The notes under the pieces: generated by a model
Seen by the model: only the letters and a program-made list of their open reading frames with translations
Databases searched by the model: none
What the model was told of the DNA's origin: nothing
Assembly: GCA_963920705.1 (NCBI GenBank)
Contig: CAWUCO010000207.1
Location: 1-64,000, forward strand
Direction of reading: 5' to 3'
DNA: 64,000 nucleotides
DNA from: Odiellus spinosus
Lineage: Eukaryota; Arthropoda; Arachnida; Opiliones; Phalangiidae
Part shown: positions 12,990 to 28,100 of the stretch, piece after piece
Numbering within the stretch: the stretch's first letter is position 1
Layout: every line of letters begins with the position of its first letter
Program-made: the position numbers and the translations under genes

Positions 12990-15667
12990 TCAAATGGACA
13001 CAAAACATTTGATTTTTAAGCGATTAAGACAAAATTAACACCACTCGAAAGAGCAAATATTTGTCTATCTAAAAAACAAGAGTTTTGGAAAATCTGTTGA
13101 AAAACATGGAAAATATGGCCAATTGAAAAAACATCTAATATCAAAAAGCGAATTTTTAAAATCTGAAATTTGACTATTTTGATATTGTATGATTTCTTGA
13201 ATTGGCCATATTTTTCTTGTTTTTCAACGGATTTTTGAAAACTCTTATTATTTAGACTGTCCATTAATTACTCTTTCGAATGACTTTGATTTTGTCTAAA
13301 TTGCCAAAACGTGACAAATATAAAATTGGTTAAAATTAAGCAAAAACGCTTAAAAATCCAAGATTATTGGATTCAAATTGACACAAAACATTTGATTTTT
13401 AAGCGATTTAGACAAAATTAAAACCTATCGAAAGAGCAAATATTTGACTATCTAAAAAACAAGAGTTTTGGAAAATCCGTTGAAAACCATGGAAAATATG
13501 GCCAATTCAAATAAACATCTAATATCAAAAAGCGAATTTTTAAAATCTGAAATTTGACTATTTTGATATTGTATGCTTTCTTGAATTGGCCATATTTTTC
13601 TTGTTTTTCAACGAATTTTTGAAAACTCTTATAATATAGACTGTCCATTAATTGCTCTTTCGAATGACTTTGATTTTGTCTAAATTGCCAAAACGTGACA
13701 AATATAAAATTGGTTAAAATTAAGCAAAAACGCTTAAAAATCCAAGATTATTGGATTCAAATTGACACAAAACATTTGATTTTTAAGCGATTAAGACAAA
13801 ATTAACACCACTCGAAAGAGCAAATATTTGTCTATCTAAAAAACAAGAGTTTTGGAAAATCCGTTGAAAAACATGGAAAATATAGTCAATTCAAAAAACA
13901 TCTAATATCAAAAAGCGAATTTTTAAAATCTGAAATTTGACTATTTTTATATTGTATGATTTCTTGAATTGGCCACATTTTTCTTGTTTTTCAACGAATT
14001 TTTGAAAACTCTTATAATTTAGACTGTCCATTAATTGCTCTTTCGAATGACTTTGATTTTGTCTAATTTGCCAAAACGTGACAAATATAAAATTGGTTAA
14101 AATTAAGCAAAAACCCTTAAAAATCCAAGATTATTGGATTCAAATGGACACAAAACATTGGATTTTTAAGCGATTTAGACAAAATTAACACCACTCGAAA
14201 GAGCAAATATTTGTCTATCTAAAAAACAAGAGTTTTGGAAAATCCGTTGAAAACCATGGAAAATATAGTCAATTCAAAAAACATCTAATATCAAAAAGCG
14301 AATTTTTAAAATCTGAAATTTGACTATTTTGATATTGTATGATTTCTTGAATTGGCCACATTTTTCTTGTTTTTCAACGAATTTTTGAAAACTCTTATAA
14401 TTTAGACTGTCCATTAATTGCTCTTTCGAAAGACTTTGATTTTGTCTAAATTGCCAAAACGTGACAAATATAAAATTGGTTAAAATTAAGCAAAAACCCT
14501 TAAAAATCCAAGATTATTGGATTCAAATGGACACAAAACATTTGATTTTTAAGCGATTAAGACAAAATTAACACCACTCGAAAGAGCAAATATTTGTCTA
14601 TCTAAAAAACAAGAGTTTTGGAAAATCTGTTGAAAAACATGGAAAATATGGCCAATTGAAAAAACATCTAATATCAAAAAGCGAATTTTTAAAATCTGAA
14701 ATTTGACTATTTTGATATTGTATGATTTCTTGAATTGGCCATATTTTTCTTGTTTTTCAACGGATTTTTGAAAACTCTTATTATTTAGACTCCATTAATT
14801 GCTCTTTCGAATGACTTTGGTTTTGTCTAAATTGCCAAAACGTGACAAATATGAAATTGGTTAAAATTAAGCAAAAACGCTTAAAAATCCTAGATTATTG
14901 GATTCAAATTGACACAAAACATTTGATTTTTAAGCGATTTAGACAAAATTAAAACCTATCGAAAGAGCAAATATTGGACTATCTAAAAAACAAGAGTTTT
15001 GGAAAATCTGTTGATAAACATGGAAAATATGGCCAATTGAAAAAAACATCTAATATCAAAAAGCGAATTTTTAAAATCTGAAATTTGACTATTTTGATAT
15101 TGTATGATTTCTTGAATTGGCCATATTTTTCTTGTTTTTCAACGGATTTTTGAAAACTCTTATTATATAGACTATCCATTAATTGCTCTTTCGAATGACT
15201 TTGGTTTTGTCTAAATTGCCAAAACGTGACAAATATAAAATTGGTTAAAATTAAGCAAAAACGCTTAAAAATCCAAGATTATTGGATTCAAATTGACACA
15301 AAACATTTGATTTTTAAGCGATTTAGACAAAATTAAAACCTATCGAAAGAGCAAATATTGGACTATCTAAAAAACAAGAATTTTGGAAAATTCTTTGAAA
15401 AACATGGAAAATATGGCCAATTCAAAAAACATCTAATGTCAAAAAGCGAATTTTTAAAATCTGAAATTTGACTATTTTGATATTGTATGGTTTCTTGAAT
15501 TGGCCATATTTTTCTTGTTTTTCAACGGGTTTTTGAAAACTCTTATTATTTAGACTGTCCATTAATTGCTCTTTCGAATGACTTTGGTTTTGTCTAAATT
15601 GCCAAAACGTGAATATAAAATTGGTTAAAATTAAGCAAAAACGCTTAAAAATCCAAGATTATATGAT
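12990..15667. repeat. Mosaic block reusing pieces of 6.1-10.7 kb
   Basis: The 13373 unit matches 6108 (GAAAACCATGG plus CTTATAATATAGAC) at a distance of 7,265 bp. The next unit, 13757, has the leader of 6492 but the body of 6875. Units 13757-14522 also match 9930-10695, including the rare CATTGGATTTTTAAG at 14140 and GTCTAATTTGCC. The 14523 unit again matches 7258 at 7,265 bp. Units 14904 and 15288 are the separate parents or products related to the fused unit 7639. The block therefore shows several past exchanges between distant parts of the array. Confidence 0.8.
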
Positions 15668-17578
15668 TCAAATGGACACAAAACATTTGATTTTTAAGCG
15701 ATTTAGACAAAATTAACACCACTCGAAAGAGCAAATATTGGTCTATCTAAAAAACAAGAGTTTTGGAAAATCTGTTGAAAAACATGGAAGATATGGCCAA
15801 TTGAAAAAACATCTAATATCAAAAAGCGAATTTTTAAAATCTGAAATTTGACTATTTTGATATTGTATGATTTCTTGAATTGGCCATATTTGTCTTGTTT
15901 TTCAACGGATTTTTGAAAACTCTTATTATTTAGACTGTCCATTAATTGCTCTTTCGAATGACTTTGGTTTTGACTAAATTTCCAAAACGTTACAAATATA
16001 AAATTGGTTAAAATTAAGCAAAAACGCTTAAAAATCCAAGATTATATGATTCAAATGGACACAAAACATTTGATTTTTAAGCGATTTAGACAAAATTAAC
16101 ACCACTCGAAAGAGCAAATACTGGACTATCTAAAAAACAAGAGTTTTGGAAAGTCCGTTGAAAAACATGGAAAATATGGCCAATTGAAAAAACATCTAAT
16201 ATCAAAAAGCGAATTTTTAAAATCTGAAATTTGACTATTTTGATATTGTATGATTTCTTGAATTGGCCATATTTGTCTTGTTTTTCAACGGATTTTTGAA
16301 AACTCTTATTATTTAGACTGTCCATTAATTGCTCTTTCGAATGACTTTGGTTTTGACTAAATTGCCAAAACGTTACAAATATAAAATTGGTTAAAATTAA
16401 GCAAAAACGCTTAAAAATCCAAGATTATATGATTCAAATGGACACAAAACATTTGATTTTTAAGCGATTTAGACAAAATTAACACCACTCGAAAGAGCAA
16501 ATACTGGACTATCTAAAAAACAAGAGTTTTGGAAAGTCCGTTGAAAAACATGGAAAATATGGCCAATTGAAAAAACATCTAATATCAAAAAGCGAATTTT
16601 TTAAATCTGAAATTTGACTATTTTGATATTGTATGATTTCTTGAATTGGCCATATTTTTCTTGTTTTTCAACGGATTTTTGAAAACTCTTATTATTTAGA
16701 CTATCCATTAATTGCTCTTTCGAATGACTTTGGTTTTGTCTAAATTCCCCAACGTGACAAATATAAAATTGGTTAAAATTAAGCAAAAACGCTTAAAAAT
16801 CCAAGATTTTTGGATTCAAATTGACACAAAACATTTGATTTTTAAGCGATTTAGACAAAATTAAAACCTTTCGAAAGAGCAAATATTGGACTATCTAAAA
16901 AACAAGAATTTTGGAAAATCCTTTGAAAAACATGGAAAATATGGCCAATTCAAAAAACATCTAATGTCAAAAAGCGAATTTTTAAAATCAGAAATTTGAC
17001 TATTTTGATATTGTATGGTTTCTTGGATTGGCCATATTTTTCTTGTTTTTCAACGGGTTTTTGAAAACTCTTATTATTTAGACTGTCCATTAATTGCTCT
17101 TTCGAATGACTTTGGTTTTGTCTAAATTGCCAAAACGTGAATATAAAATTGGTTAAAATTAAGCAAAAACGCTTAAAAATCCAAGATTATATGATTCAAA
17201 TGGACACAAAACATTTGATTTTTAAGCGATTTAGATAAAATTAACACCACTCGAAAGAGCAAATATTGGTCTATCTAAAAAACAAGAGTTTTGGAAAATC
17301 TGTTGAAAAACATGGAAGATATGGCCAATTGAAAAAACATCTAATATCAAAAAGCGAATTTTTAAAATCTGAAATTTGACTATTTTGATATTGTATGATT
17401 TCTTGAATTGGCCATATTTGTCTTGTTTTTCAACGGATTTTTGAAAACTCTTATTATTTAGACTGTCCATTAATTGCTCTTTCGAATGACTTTGGTTTTG
17501 ACTAAATTTCCAAAACGTTACAAATATAAAATTGGTTAAAATTAAGCAAAAACGCTTAAAAATCCAAGATTATATGAT
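15668..17578. repeat. 5-unit segment duplicated from 8019-9929
   Basis: Five units, 15668, 16051, 16434, 16816 and 17196, lie 7,649 bp to the right of 8019-9929 and match in class order, indels and private markers (GAAGATATGG, AAATTCCCCAACG, CTTGGATTGG, GATTTAGATAAAA). One visible difference is AATCTGAAATTT here against AATCAGAAATTT near 8190. The distance is 384 bp more than the 7,265-bp offset of the neighbouring block because one extra unit (15288-15667) lies between them. Confidence 0.88.
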
Positions 17579-18343
17579 TCAAATGGACACAAAACATTTG
17601 ATTTTTAAGCGATTTAGACAAAATTAACACCACTCGAAAGAGCAAATACTGGACTATCTAAAAAACAAGAGTTTTGGAAAGTCCGTTGAAAAACATGGAA
17701 AATATGGCCAATTGAAAAAACATCTAATATCAAAAAGCGAATTTTTTAAATCTGAAATTTGACTATTTTGATATTGTATGATTTCTTGAATTGGCCATAT
17801 TTTTCTTGTTTTTCAACGGATTTTTGAAAACTCTTATTATTTAGACTATCCATTAATTGCTCTTTCGAATGACTTTGGTTTTGTCTAAATTCCCCAACGT
17901 GACAAATATAAAATTGGTTAAAATTAAGCAAAAACGCTTAAAAATCCAAGATTTTTGGATTCAAATTGACACAAAACATTTGATTTTTAAGCGATTTAGA
18001 CAAAATTAAAACCTTTCGAAAGAGCAAATATTGGACTATCTAAAAAACAAGAATTTTGGAAAATCCTTTGAAAAACATGGAAAATATGGCCAATTCAAAA
18101 AACATCTAATGTCAAAAAGCGAATTTTTAAAATCTGAAATTTGACTATTTTGATATTGTAAGGTTTCTTGAATTGGCCATATTTTTCTTGTTTTTCAACG
18201 GGTTTTTGAAAACTCTTATTATTTAGACTGTCCATTAATTGCTCTTTCGAATGACTTTGGTTTTGTCTAAATTGCCAAAACGTGACAAATATAAAATTGG
18301 TTAAAATTAAGCAAAAACGCTTAAAAATCCAAGATTATATGAT
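16051..18343. repeat. 3-unit repeat, 1,145 bp, two copies
   Basis: The V2 and V3 units at 16434-17195 recur at 17579-18343, and the V1-type unit at 17196 takes the place of the V1/V2 hybrid at 16051. The AAATTCCCCAACG deletion in the V2 unit occurs in both copies. The second V3 unit has lost the CTTGGATTGG marker and reads GTAAGGTTTC, and it has the full CGTGACAAAT in place of the shortened CGTGAATAT. This overlaps the 7,649-bp duplicated segment, so the 3-unit step was superimposed on it. Confidence 0.85.
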
Positions 18344-21300
18344 TCAAATGGACACAAAACATTTGATTTTTAAGCGATTTAGACAAAATTAACACCACTC
18401 GAAAGAGCAAATATTGGTCTATCTAAAAAACAAGAGTTTTGGAAAATCTGTTGAAAAACATGGAAAATATGGCCAATTGAAAAAACATCTAATATCAAAA
18501 AGCGAATTTTTAAAATCTGAAATTTGACTATTTTGATATTGTATGGTTTCTTGAATTGGCCATATTTTTCTTGTTTTTCAACGGGTTTTTGAAAACTCTT
18601 TTTATTTAGACTGTCCATTAATTGCTCTTTCGAATGACTTTGGTTTTGTCTAAATTGCCAAAACGTGACAAATATAAAATTGGTTAAAATTAAGCAAAAA
18701 CGCTTAAAAATCCAAGATTATATGATTCAAATGGACACAAAACATTTGATTTTTAAGCGATTTAGACAAAATTAAAACCTATCGAAAGAGCAAATATTGG
18801 ACTATCTAAAAAACAAGAGTTTTGGAAAATCCTTTGAAAAACATGGAAAATATGGCCAATTCAAAAAACATCTAATGTCAAAAAGCGAATTTTTAAAATC
18901 AGAAATTTGACTATTTTGATATTGTATGATTTCTTGAATTGGCCATATTTTTCTTGTTTTTCAACGGATTTTTGAAAACTCTTATTATTTAGACTATCCA
19001 TTAATTGCTCTTTCAAATGACTTTGGTTTTGTCTAAATTGCCAAAACGTGACAAATATGAAATTGGTTAAAATTAAGCAAAAACGCTTAAAAATCCAAGA
19101 TTATATGATTCAAATGGACACAAAACATTTGATTTTTAAGCGATTTAGACAAAATTAACACCACTCGAAAGAGTAAATATTGGTCTATCTAAAAAACAAG
19201 AGTTTTGGAAAATCCGTTGAAAAACATGGAAAATATGGCCAATTCAAAAAACATCTAATATAAAAAAGCGAATTTTTAAAATCTGAAATTTGACTATTTT
19301 GATATTGTATGATTTCTTGAATTGGCCATATTTTTCTTGTTGTTCAACGGATTTTTGAAAACTCTTATTATTTAGACTATCCATTAATTGCTCTTTCGAA
19401 TGACTTTGGTTTTGTCTAAATTGCCAAAACGTGACAAATATAAAATTGGTTAAAATTAAGCAAAACGCTTAAAAATCCAAGATTATATGTTTCAAATGGA
19501 CACAAAACATTTGATTTTTAAGCGATTTAGACAAAATTAACACCACTCGAAAGAGCAAATATTGGTCTATCTAAAAAACAAGAGTTTTGGAAAATCTGTT
19601 GAAAAACATGGAAAATATGGCCAATTGAAAAAACATCTAATATCAAAAAGCGAATTTTTAAAATCTGAAATTTGACTATTTTGATATTGTTTGATTTCTT
19701 GAATTGGCCATATTTGTCTTGTTTTTCAACGGATTTTTGAAAACTCTTATTATTTAGACTGTCCATTAATTGCTCTTTTGAATGACTTTGGTTTTGACTA
19801 AATTGCCAAAACGTTACAAATATAAAATTGGTTAAAATTAAGCAAAAACGCTTAAAAATCCAAGATTATTGGATTCAAATTGACACAAAACATTTGATTT
19901 TTAAGCGATTTAGACAAAATTAAAACCTATCGAAAGAGCAAATATTGGACTATCTAAAAATCAAGAGTTTTGGAAAATCTGTTGAAAAACATGGAAAATA
20001 TGGCCAATTGAAAAAACATCTAATATCAAAAAGCGAATTTTTAAAATCTGAAATTTGACTATTTTGATATTGTATGATTTCTTGAATTGGCCATATTTGT
20101 CTTGTTTTTCAACGGATTTTTGAAAACTCTTATTATTTAGACTGTCCATTAATTGCTCTTTCGAATGACTTTGGTTTTGACTAAATTGCCAAAACGTTAC
20201 AAATATAAAATTGGTTAAAATTAAGCAAAAACGCTTAAAAATCCAAGATTATATGATTCAAATGGACACAAAACATTTGATTTTTAAGCGATTTAGACAA
20301 AATTAACACCACTCGAAAGAGCAAATATTGGTCTATCTAAAAAACAAGAGTTTTTTAAAATCCGTTGAAAAACATGGAAAATATGGCCAATTCAAAAAAC
20401 ATCTAATATAAAAAAGCGAATTTTTAAAATCTGAAATTTGACTATTTTGATATTGTATGATTTCTTGAATTGGCCATATTTTTCTTGTTGTTCAACGGAT
20501 TTTTGAAAACTCTTATTATTTAGACTGTCCATTAATTGCTCTTTCGAATGACTTTGGTTTTGTCTAAATTGCCAAAACGTGACAAATATAAAATTGGTTA
20601 AAATTAAGCAAAACGCTTAAAAATCCAAGATTATATGTTTCAAATGGACACAAAACATTTGATTTTTAAGCGATTTAGACAAAATTAACACCACTCGAAA
20701 GAGCAAATATTGGTCTATCTAAAAAATAAGAGTTTTGGAAAGTCCGTTGAAAAACATGGAAAATATGGCCAATTGAAAAAACATCTAATATCAAAAAGCG
20801 AATTTTTTAAATCTGAAATTTGACTATTTTGATATTGTATGGTTTCTTGAATTGGCCATATTTTTCTTGTTTTTCAACGGGTTTTTGAAAACTCTTATTA
20901 TTTAGACTGTCCATTAATTGCACTTTCGAATGACTTTGGTTTTGACTAAATTGCCAAAACGTTACAAATATAAAATTGGTTAAAATTAAGCAAAAACGCT
21001 TAAAAATCCAAGATTATATGATTCAAATGGACACAAAACATTTGATTTTTAAGCGATTTAGACAAAATTAACACCACTCGAAAGAGCAAATATTGGTCTA
21101 TCTAAAAAACAAGAGTTTTGGAAAATCCGTTGAAAAACATGGAAAATATGGCCAATTCAAAAAACATCTAATATAAAAAAGCGAATTTTTAAAATCTGAA
21201 ATTTGACTATTTTGATATTGTATGATTTCTTGAATTGGCCATATTTTTCTTGTTGTTCAACGGATTTTTGAAAACTCTTATTATTTAGACTGTCCATTAA

Positions 21301-22171
21301 TTGCTCTTTCGAATGACTTTGGTTTTGTCTAAATTGCCAAAACGTGACAAATATAAAATTGGTTAAAATTAAGCAAAACGCTTAAAAATCCAAGATTATA
21401 TGTTTCAAATGGACACAAAACATTTGATTTTTAAGCGATTTAGACAAAATTAACACCACTCGAAAGAGCAAATATTGGTCTATCTAAAAAACAAGAGTTT
21501 TGGAAAATCTGTTGAAAAACATGGAAAATATGGCCAATTGAAAAAACATCTAATATCAAAAAGCGAATTTTTAAAATCTGAAATTTGACTATTTTGATAT
21601 TGTTTGATTTCTTGAATTGGCCATATTTGTCTTGTTTTTCGAACGGATTTTTGAAAACTCTTATTATTTAGACTGTCCATTAATTGCTCTTTTGAATGAC
21701 TTTGGTTTTGACTAAATTGCCAAAACGTTACAAATATAAAATTGGTTAAAATTAAGCAAAAACGCTTAAAAATCCAAGATTATTGGATTCAAATTGACAC
21801 AAAACATTTGATTTTTAAGCGATTTAGACAAAATTAAAACCTATCGAAAGAGCAAATATTGGACTATCTAAAAAACAAGAGTTTTGGAAAATCTGTAGAA
21901 AAACATGGAAAATATGGCCAATTGAAAAAACATCTAATATCAAAAAGCGAATTTTTAAAATCTGAAATTTGACTATTTTGATATTGTATGATTTCTTGAA
22001 TTGGCCATATTTGTCTTGTTTTTCAACGGATTTTTGAAAACTCTTATTATTTAGACTGTCCATTAATTGCTCTTTCGAATGACTTTGGTTTTGACTAAAT
22101 TGCCAAAACGTTACAAATATAAAATTGGTTAAAATTAAGCAAAAACGCTTAAAAATCCAAGATTATATGAT
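18344..22171. repeat. Ten units with 2- and 3-unit local duplications
   Basis: Private markers show short-range copying. GTTGTTCAACGG with a missing A (CAAAACGCTT) and the ATATGTTTCAAATGG leader occur near 19338-19492, 20487-20640 and 21253-21405, at spacings of about 1,148 and 766 bp. The V1 unit with GTTTGATTTC at 19492 recurs at 21405, where an extra G (TTTTCGAACGG) lengthens it to 384 bp. The 20640 unit is a V1 leader joined to a V2 body and then a V3 right arm. No single higher-order period fits the whole block. Confidence 0.8.
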
Positions 22172-25100
22172 CCAAATGGACACAAAACATTTGATTTTTA
22201 AGCGATTTAGACAAAATTAACACCACTCGAAAGAGCAAATACTGGACTATCTAAAAAATAAGAGTTTTGGAAAGTCCGTTGAAAAACATGGAAAATATGG
22301 CCAATTGAAAAAACATCTAATATCAAAAAGCGAATTTTTTAAATCTGAAATTTGACTATTTTGATATTGTATGGTTTCTTGAATTGGCCATATTTTTCTT
22401 GTTTTTCAACGGGTTTTTGAAAACTCTTATTATTTAGACTGTCCATTAATTGCTCTTTCGAATGACTTTGGTTTTGACTAAATTGCCAAAACGTTACAAA
22501 TATAAAATTGGTTAAAATTAAGCAAAAACGCTTAAAAATCCAAGATTATATGATTCAAATGGACACAAAACATTTGATTTTTAAGCGATTTAGACAAAAT
22601 TAACACCACTCGAAAGAGCAAATACTGGACTATCTAAAAAGCAAGAGTTTTGGAAAGTCCGTTGAAAAACATGGAAAATATGGCCAATTGAAAAAACATC
22701 TAATATCAAAAAGCGAATTTTTTAAATCTGAAATTTGACTATTTTGATATTGTATGATTTCTTGAATTGGCCATATTTTTCTTGTTTTTCAACGGATTTT
22801 TGAAAACTCTTATTATTTAGACTATCCATTAATTGCTCTTTCGAATGACTTTGGTTTTGTCTAAATTGCCAAAACGTGACAAATATAAAATTGGTTAAAA
22901 TTAAGCAAAAACGCTTAAAAATCCAAGATTATATGATTCAAATGGACACAAAACATTTGATTTTTAAGCGATTTAGACAAAATTAACACCACTCGAAAGA
23001 GCAAATATTGGTCTATCTAAAAAAGAAGAGTTTTGGAAAATCTGTTGAAAAACATGGAAAATATGGCCAATTGAAAAAACATCTAATATCAAAAAGCGAA
23101 TTTTTAAAATCTGAAATTTGACTATTTTGATATTGTATGATTTCTTGAATTGGCCATATTTTTCTTGTTTTTCAACGGATTTTTGAAAACTCTTATTATT
23201 TAGACTATCCATTAATTGCTCTTTCGAATGACTTTGGTTTTGTCTAAATTGCCAAAACGTGACAAATATAAAATTGGTTAAAATTAAGCAAAAACGCTTA
23301 AAAATCCAAGATTATTGGATTCAAATTGACACAAAACATTTGATTTTTAAGCGATTTAGACAAAATTAAAACATATCGAAAGAGCAAATATTTGACTATC
23401 TAAAAAACAAGAATTTTGGAAAATCCTTTGAAAAACATGGAAAATATGGCCAATTGAAAAAACATCTAATATCAAAAAGCGAATTTTTAAAATCTGAAAT
23501 TTGACTATTTTGATATTGTATGATTTCTTGAATTGGCCATATTTTTCTTGTTTTTCAACGGATTTTTGAAAACTCTTATTATTTAGACTATCCATTAATT
23601 GCTCTTTCGAATGACTTTGGTTTTGTCTAAATTGCCAAAACGTGACAAATATAAAATTGGTTAAAATTAAGCAAAAACGCTTAAAAATCCAAGATTTTTG
23701 GATTCAAATTGACACAAAACATTTGATTTTTAAGCGATTTAGACAAAATTAAAACATATCGAAAGAGCAAATATTTGACTATCTAAAAAACAAGAATTTT
23801 GGAAAATCCTTTGAAAAACATGGAAAATATGGCCAATTCAAAAAACATCTAATGTCAAAAAGCGAATTTTTAAAATCTGAAATTTGACTATTTTGATATT
23901 GTATGATTTCTTGAATTGGCCATATTTGTCTTGTTTTTCAACGGATTTTTGAAAACTCTTATTATTTAGACTGTCCATTAATTGCTCTTTCGAATGACTT
24001 TGGTTTTGACTAAATTGCCAAAACGTTACAAATATAAAATTGGTTAAAATTAAGCAAAAACGCTTAAAAATCCAAGATTATTGGATTCAAATTGACACAA
24101 AACATTTGATTTTTAAGCGATTTAGACAAAATTAAAACCTATCGAAAGAGCAAATATTGGACTATCTAAAAAACAAGAGTTTTGGAAAATCCTTTGAAAA
24201 ACATGGAAAATATGGCCAATTAAAAAAACATCTAATGTCAAAAAGCGAATTTTTAAAATCTGAAATTTGACTATTTTGATATTGTATGGTTTCTTGAATT
24301 GGCCATATTTTTCTTGTTTTTCAACGGGTTTTTGAAAACTCTTATTATTTAGACTGTCCATTAATTGCTCTTTCGAATGACTTTGGTTTTGTCTAAATTG
24401 CCAAAACGTGACAAATATAAAATTGGTTAAAATTAAGCAAAAACGCTTAAAAATCCAAGATTATATGATTCAAATGGACACAAAACATTTGATTTTTAAG
24501 CGATTTAGACAAAATTAACACCACTCGAAAGAGCAAATATTGGTCTATCTAAAAAACAAGAGTTTTGGAAAATCTGTTGAAAAACATGGAAAATATGGCC
24601 AATTGAAAAAAAATCTAATATCAAAAAGCGAATTTTTAAAATCTGAAATTTGACTATTTTGATATTGTATGATTTTTGAATTGGCCATATTTTTCTTGTT
24701 TTTCAACGGATTTTTGAAAACTCTTATTATTTAGACTATCCATTAATTGCTCTTTCGAATGACTTTGGTTTTGTCTAAATTGCCAAAACGTGACAAATAT
24801 AAAATTAGTTAAAATTAAGCAAAAACGCTTAAAAATCCAAGATTTTTGGATTCAAATTGACACAAAACATTTGATTTTTAAGCGATTTAGACAAAATTAA
24901 AACCTATCGAAAGAGCAAATATTGGACTATCTAAAAAACAAGAGTTTTGGAAAATCCTTTGAAAAACATGGAAAATATGGCCAATTCAAAAAACATCTAA
25001 TGTCAAAAAGCGAATTTTTAAAATCTGAAATTTGACTATTTTGATATTGTATGGTTTCTTGAATTGGCCATATTTTTCTTGTTTTTCAACGGGTTTTTGA

Positions 25101-28100
25101 AAACTCTTATTATTTAGACTGTCCATTAATTGCTCTTTCGAATGACTTTGGTTTTGACTAAATTGCCAAAACGTTACAAATATAAAATTGGTTAAAATTA
25201 AGCAAAAACGCTTAAAAATCCAAGATTATATGATTCAAATGGACACAAAACATTTGATTTTTAAGCGATTTAGACAAAATTAACACCACTCGAAAGAGCA
25301 AATACTGGACTATCTAAAAAACAAGAGTTTTGGAAAGTCCGTTGAAAAACATGGAAAATATGGCCAATGAAAAAAATCTAATATCAAAAAGCGAATTTTT
25401 TAAATCTGAAATTTGACTATTTTGATATTGTATGATTTCTTGAATTGGCCATATTTTTCTTGTTTTTCAACGGATTTTTGAAAACTCTTATTATTTAGAC
25501 TATCCATTAATTGCTCTTTCGAATGACTTTGGTTTTGTCTAAATTGCCAAAACGTGACAAATATAAAATTGGTTAAAATTAAGCAAAAACGCTTAAAAAT
25601 CCAAGATTATTGGATTCAAATTGACACAAAACATTTGATTTTTAAGCGATTTAGACAAAATTAAAACCTATCGAAAGAGCAAATATTTGACTATCTAAAA
25701 AACAAGAATTTTGGAAAATCCTTTGAAAAACATGGAAAATATGGCCAATTCAAAAAACATCTAATGTCAAAAAGCGAATTTTTAAAATCTGAAATTTGAC
25801 TATTTTGATATTGTATGATTTCTTGAATTGGCCATATTTGTCTTGTTTTTCAACGGATTTTTGAAAACTCTTATTATTTAGACTGTCCATTAATTGCTCT
25901 TTCGAATGACTTTGGTTTTGACTAAATTGCCAAAACGTTACAAATATAAAATTGGTTAAAATTAAGCAAAAACGCTTAAAAATCCAAGATTATATGATCC
26001 AAATGGACACAAAACATTTGATTTTTAAGCGATTTAGACAAAATTAACACCACTCGAAAGAGCAAATACTGGACTATCTAAAAAATAAGAGTTTTGGAAA
26101 GTCCGTTGAAAAACATGGAAAATATGGCCAATTGAAAAAACATCTAATATCAAAAAGCGAATTTTTTAAATCTGAAATTTGACTATTTTGATATTGTATG
26201 GTTTCTTGAATTGGCCATATTTTTCTTGTTTTTCAACGGGTTTTTGAAAACTCTTATTATTTAGACTGTCCATTAATTGCTCTTTCGAATGACTTTGGTT
26301 TTGACTAAATTGCCAAAACGTTACAAATATAAAATTGGTTAAAATTAAGCAAAAACGCTTAAAAATCCAAGATTATATGATTCAAATGGACACAAAACAT
26401 TTGATTTTTAAGCGATTTAGACAAAATTAACACCACTCGAAAGAGCAAATACTGGACTATCTAAAAAGCAAGAGTTTTGGAAAGTCCGTTGAAAAACATG
26501 GAAAATATGGCCAATTGAAAAAACATCTAATATCAAAAAGCGAATTTTTTAAATCTGAAATTGGACTATTTTGATATTGTATGATTTCTTGAATTGGCCA
26601 TATTTTTCTTGTTTTTCAACGGATTTTTGAAAACTCTTATTATTTAGACTATCCATTAATTGCTCTTTCGAATGACTTTGGTTTTGTCTAAATTGCCAAA
26701 ACGTGACAAATATAAAATTGGTTAAAATTAAGCAAAAACGCTTAAAAATCCAAGATTATATGATTCAAATGGACACAAAACATTTGATTTTTAAGCGATT
26801 TAGACAAAATTAACACCACTCGAAAGAGCAAATATTGGTCTATCAAAAAAAGAAGAGTTTTGGAAAATCTGTTGAAAAACATGGAAAATATGGCCAATTG
26901 AAAAAACATCTAATATCAAAAAGCGAATTTTTAAAATCTGAAATTTGACTATTTTGATATTGTATGATTTCTTGAATTGGCCATATTTTTCTTGTTTTTC
27001 AACGGATTTTTGAAAACTCTTATTATTTAGACTATCCATTAATTGCTCTTTCGAATGACTTTGGTTTTGTCTAAATTGCCAAAACGTGACAAATATAAAA
27101 TTGGTTAAAATTAAGCAAAAACGCTTAAAAATCCAAGATTATTGGATTCAAATTGACACAAAACATTTGATTTTTAAGCGATTTAGACAAAATTAAAACA
27201 TATCGAAAGAGCAAATATTTGACTATCTAAAAAACAAGAATTTTGGAAAATCCTTTGAAAAACATGGAAAATATGGCCAATTGAAAAAACATCTAATATC
27301 AAAAAGCGAATTTTTAAAATCTGAAATTTGACTATTTTGATATTGTATGATTTCTTGAATTGGCCATATTTTTCTTGTTTTTCAACGGATTTTTGAAAAC
27401 TCTTATTATTTAGACTATCCATTAATTGCTCTTTCGAATGACTTTGGTTTTGTCTAAATTGCCAAAACGTGACAAATATAAAATTGGTTAAAATTAAGCA
27501 AAAACGCTTAAAAATCCAAGATTTTTGGATTCAAATTGACACAAAACATTTGATTTTTAAGCGATTTAGACAAAATTAAAACATATCGAAAGAGCAAATA
27601 TTTGACTATCTAAAAAACAAGAATTTTGGAAAATCCTTTGAAAAACATGGAAAATATGGCCAATTCAAAAAACATCTAATGTCAAAAAGCGAATTTTTAA
27701 AATCTGAAATTTGACTATTTTGATATTGTATGATTTCTTGAATTGGCCATATTTGTCTTGTTTTTCAACGGATTTTTGAAAACTCTTATTATTTAGACTG
27801 TCCATTAATTGCTCTTTCGAATGACTTTGGTTTTGACTAAATTGCCAAAACGTTACAAATATAAAATTGGTTAAAATTAAGCAAAAACGCTTAAAAATCC
27901 AAGATTATTGGATTCAAATTGACGCAAAACATTTGATTTTTAAGCGATTTAGACAAAATTAAAACCTATCGAAAGAGCAAATATTGGACTATCTAAAAAA
28001 CAAGAGTTTTGGAAAATCTGTTGAAAAACATGGAAAATATGGCCAATTGAAAAAACATCTAATATCAAAAAGCGAATTTTTAAAATCTGAAATTTGACTA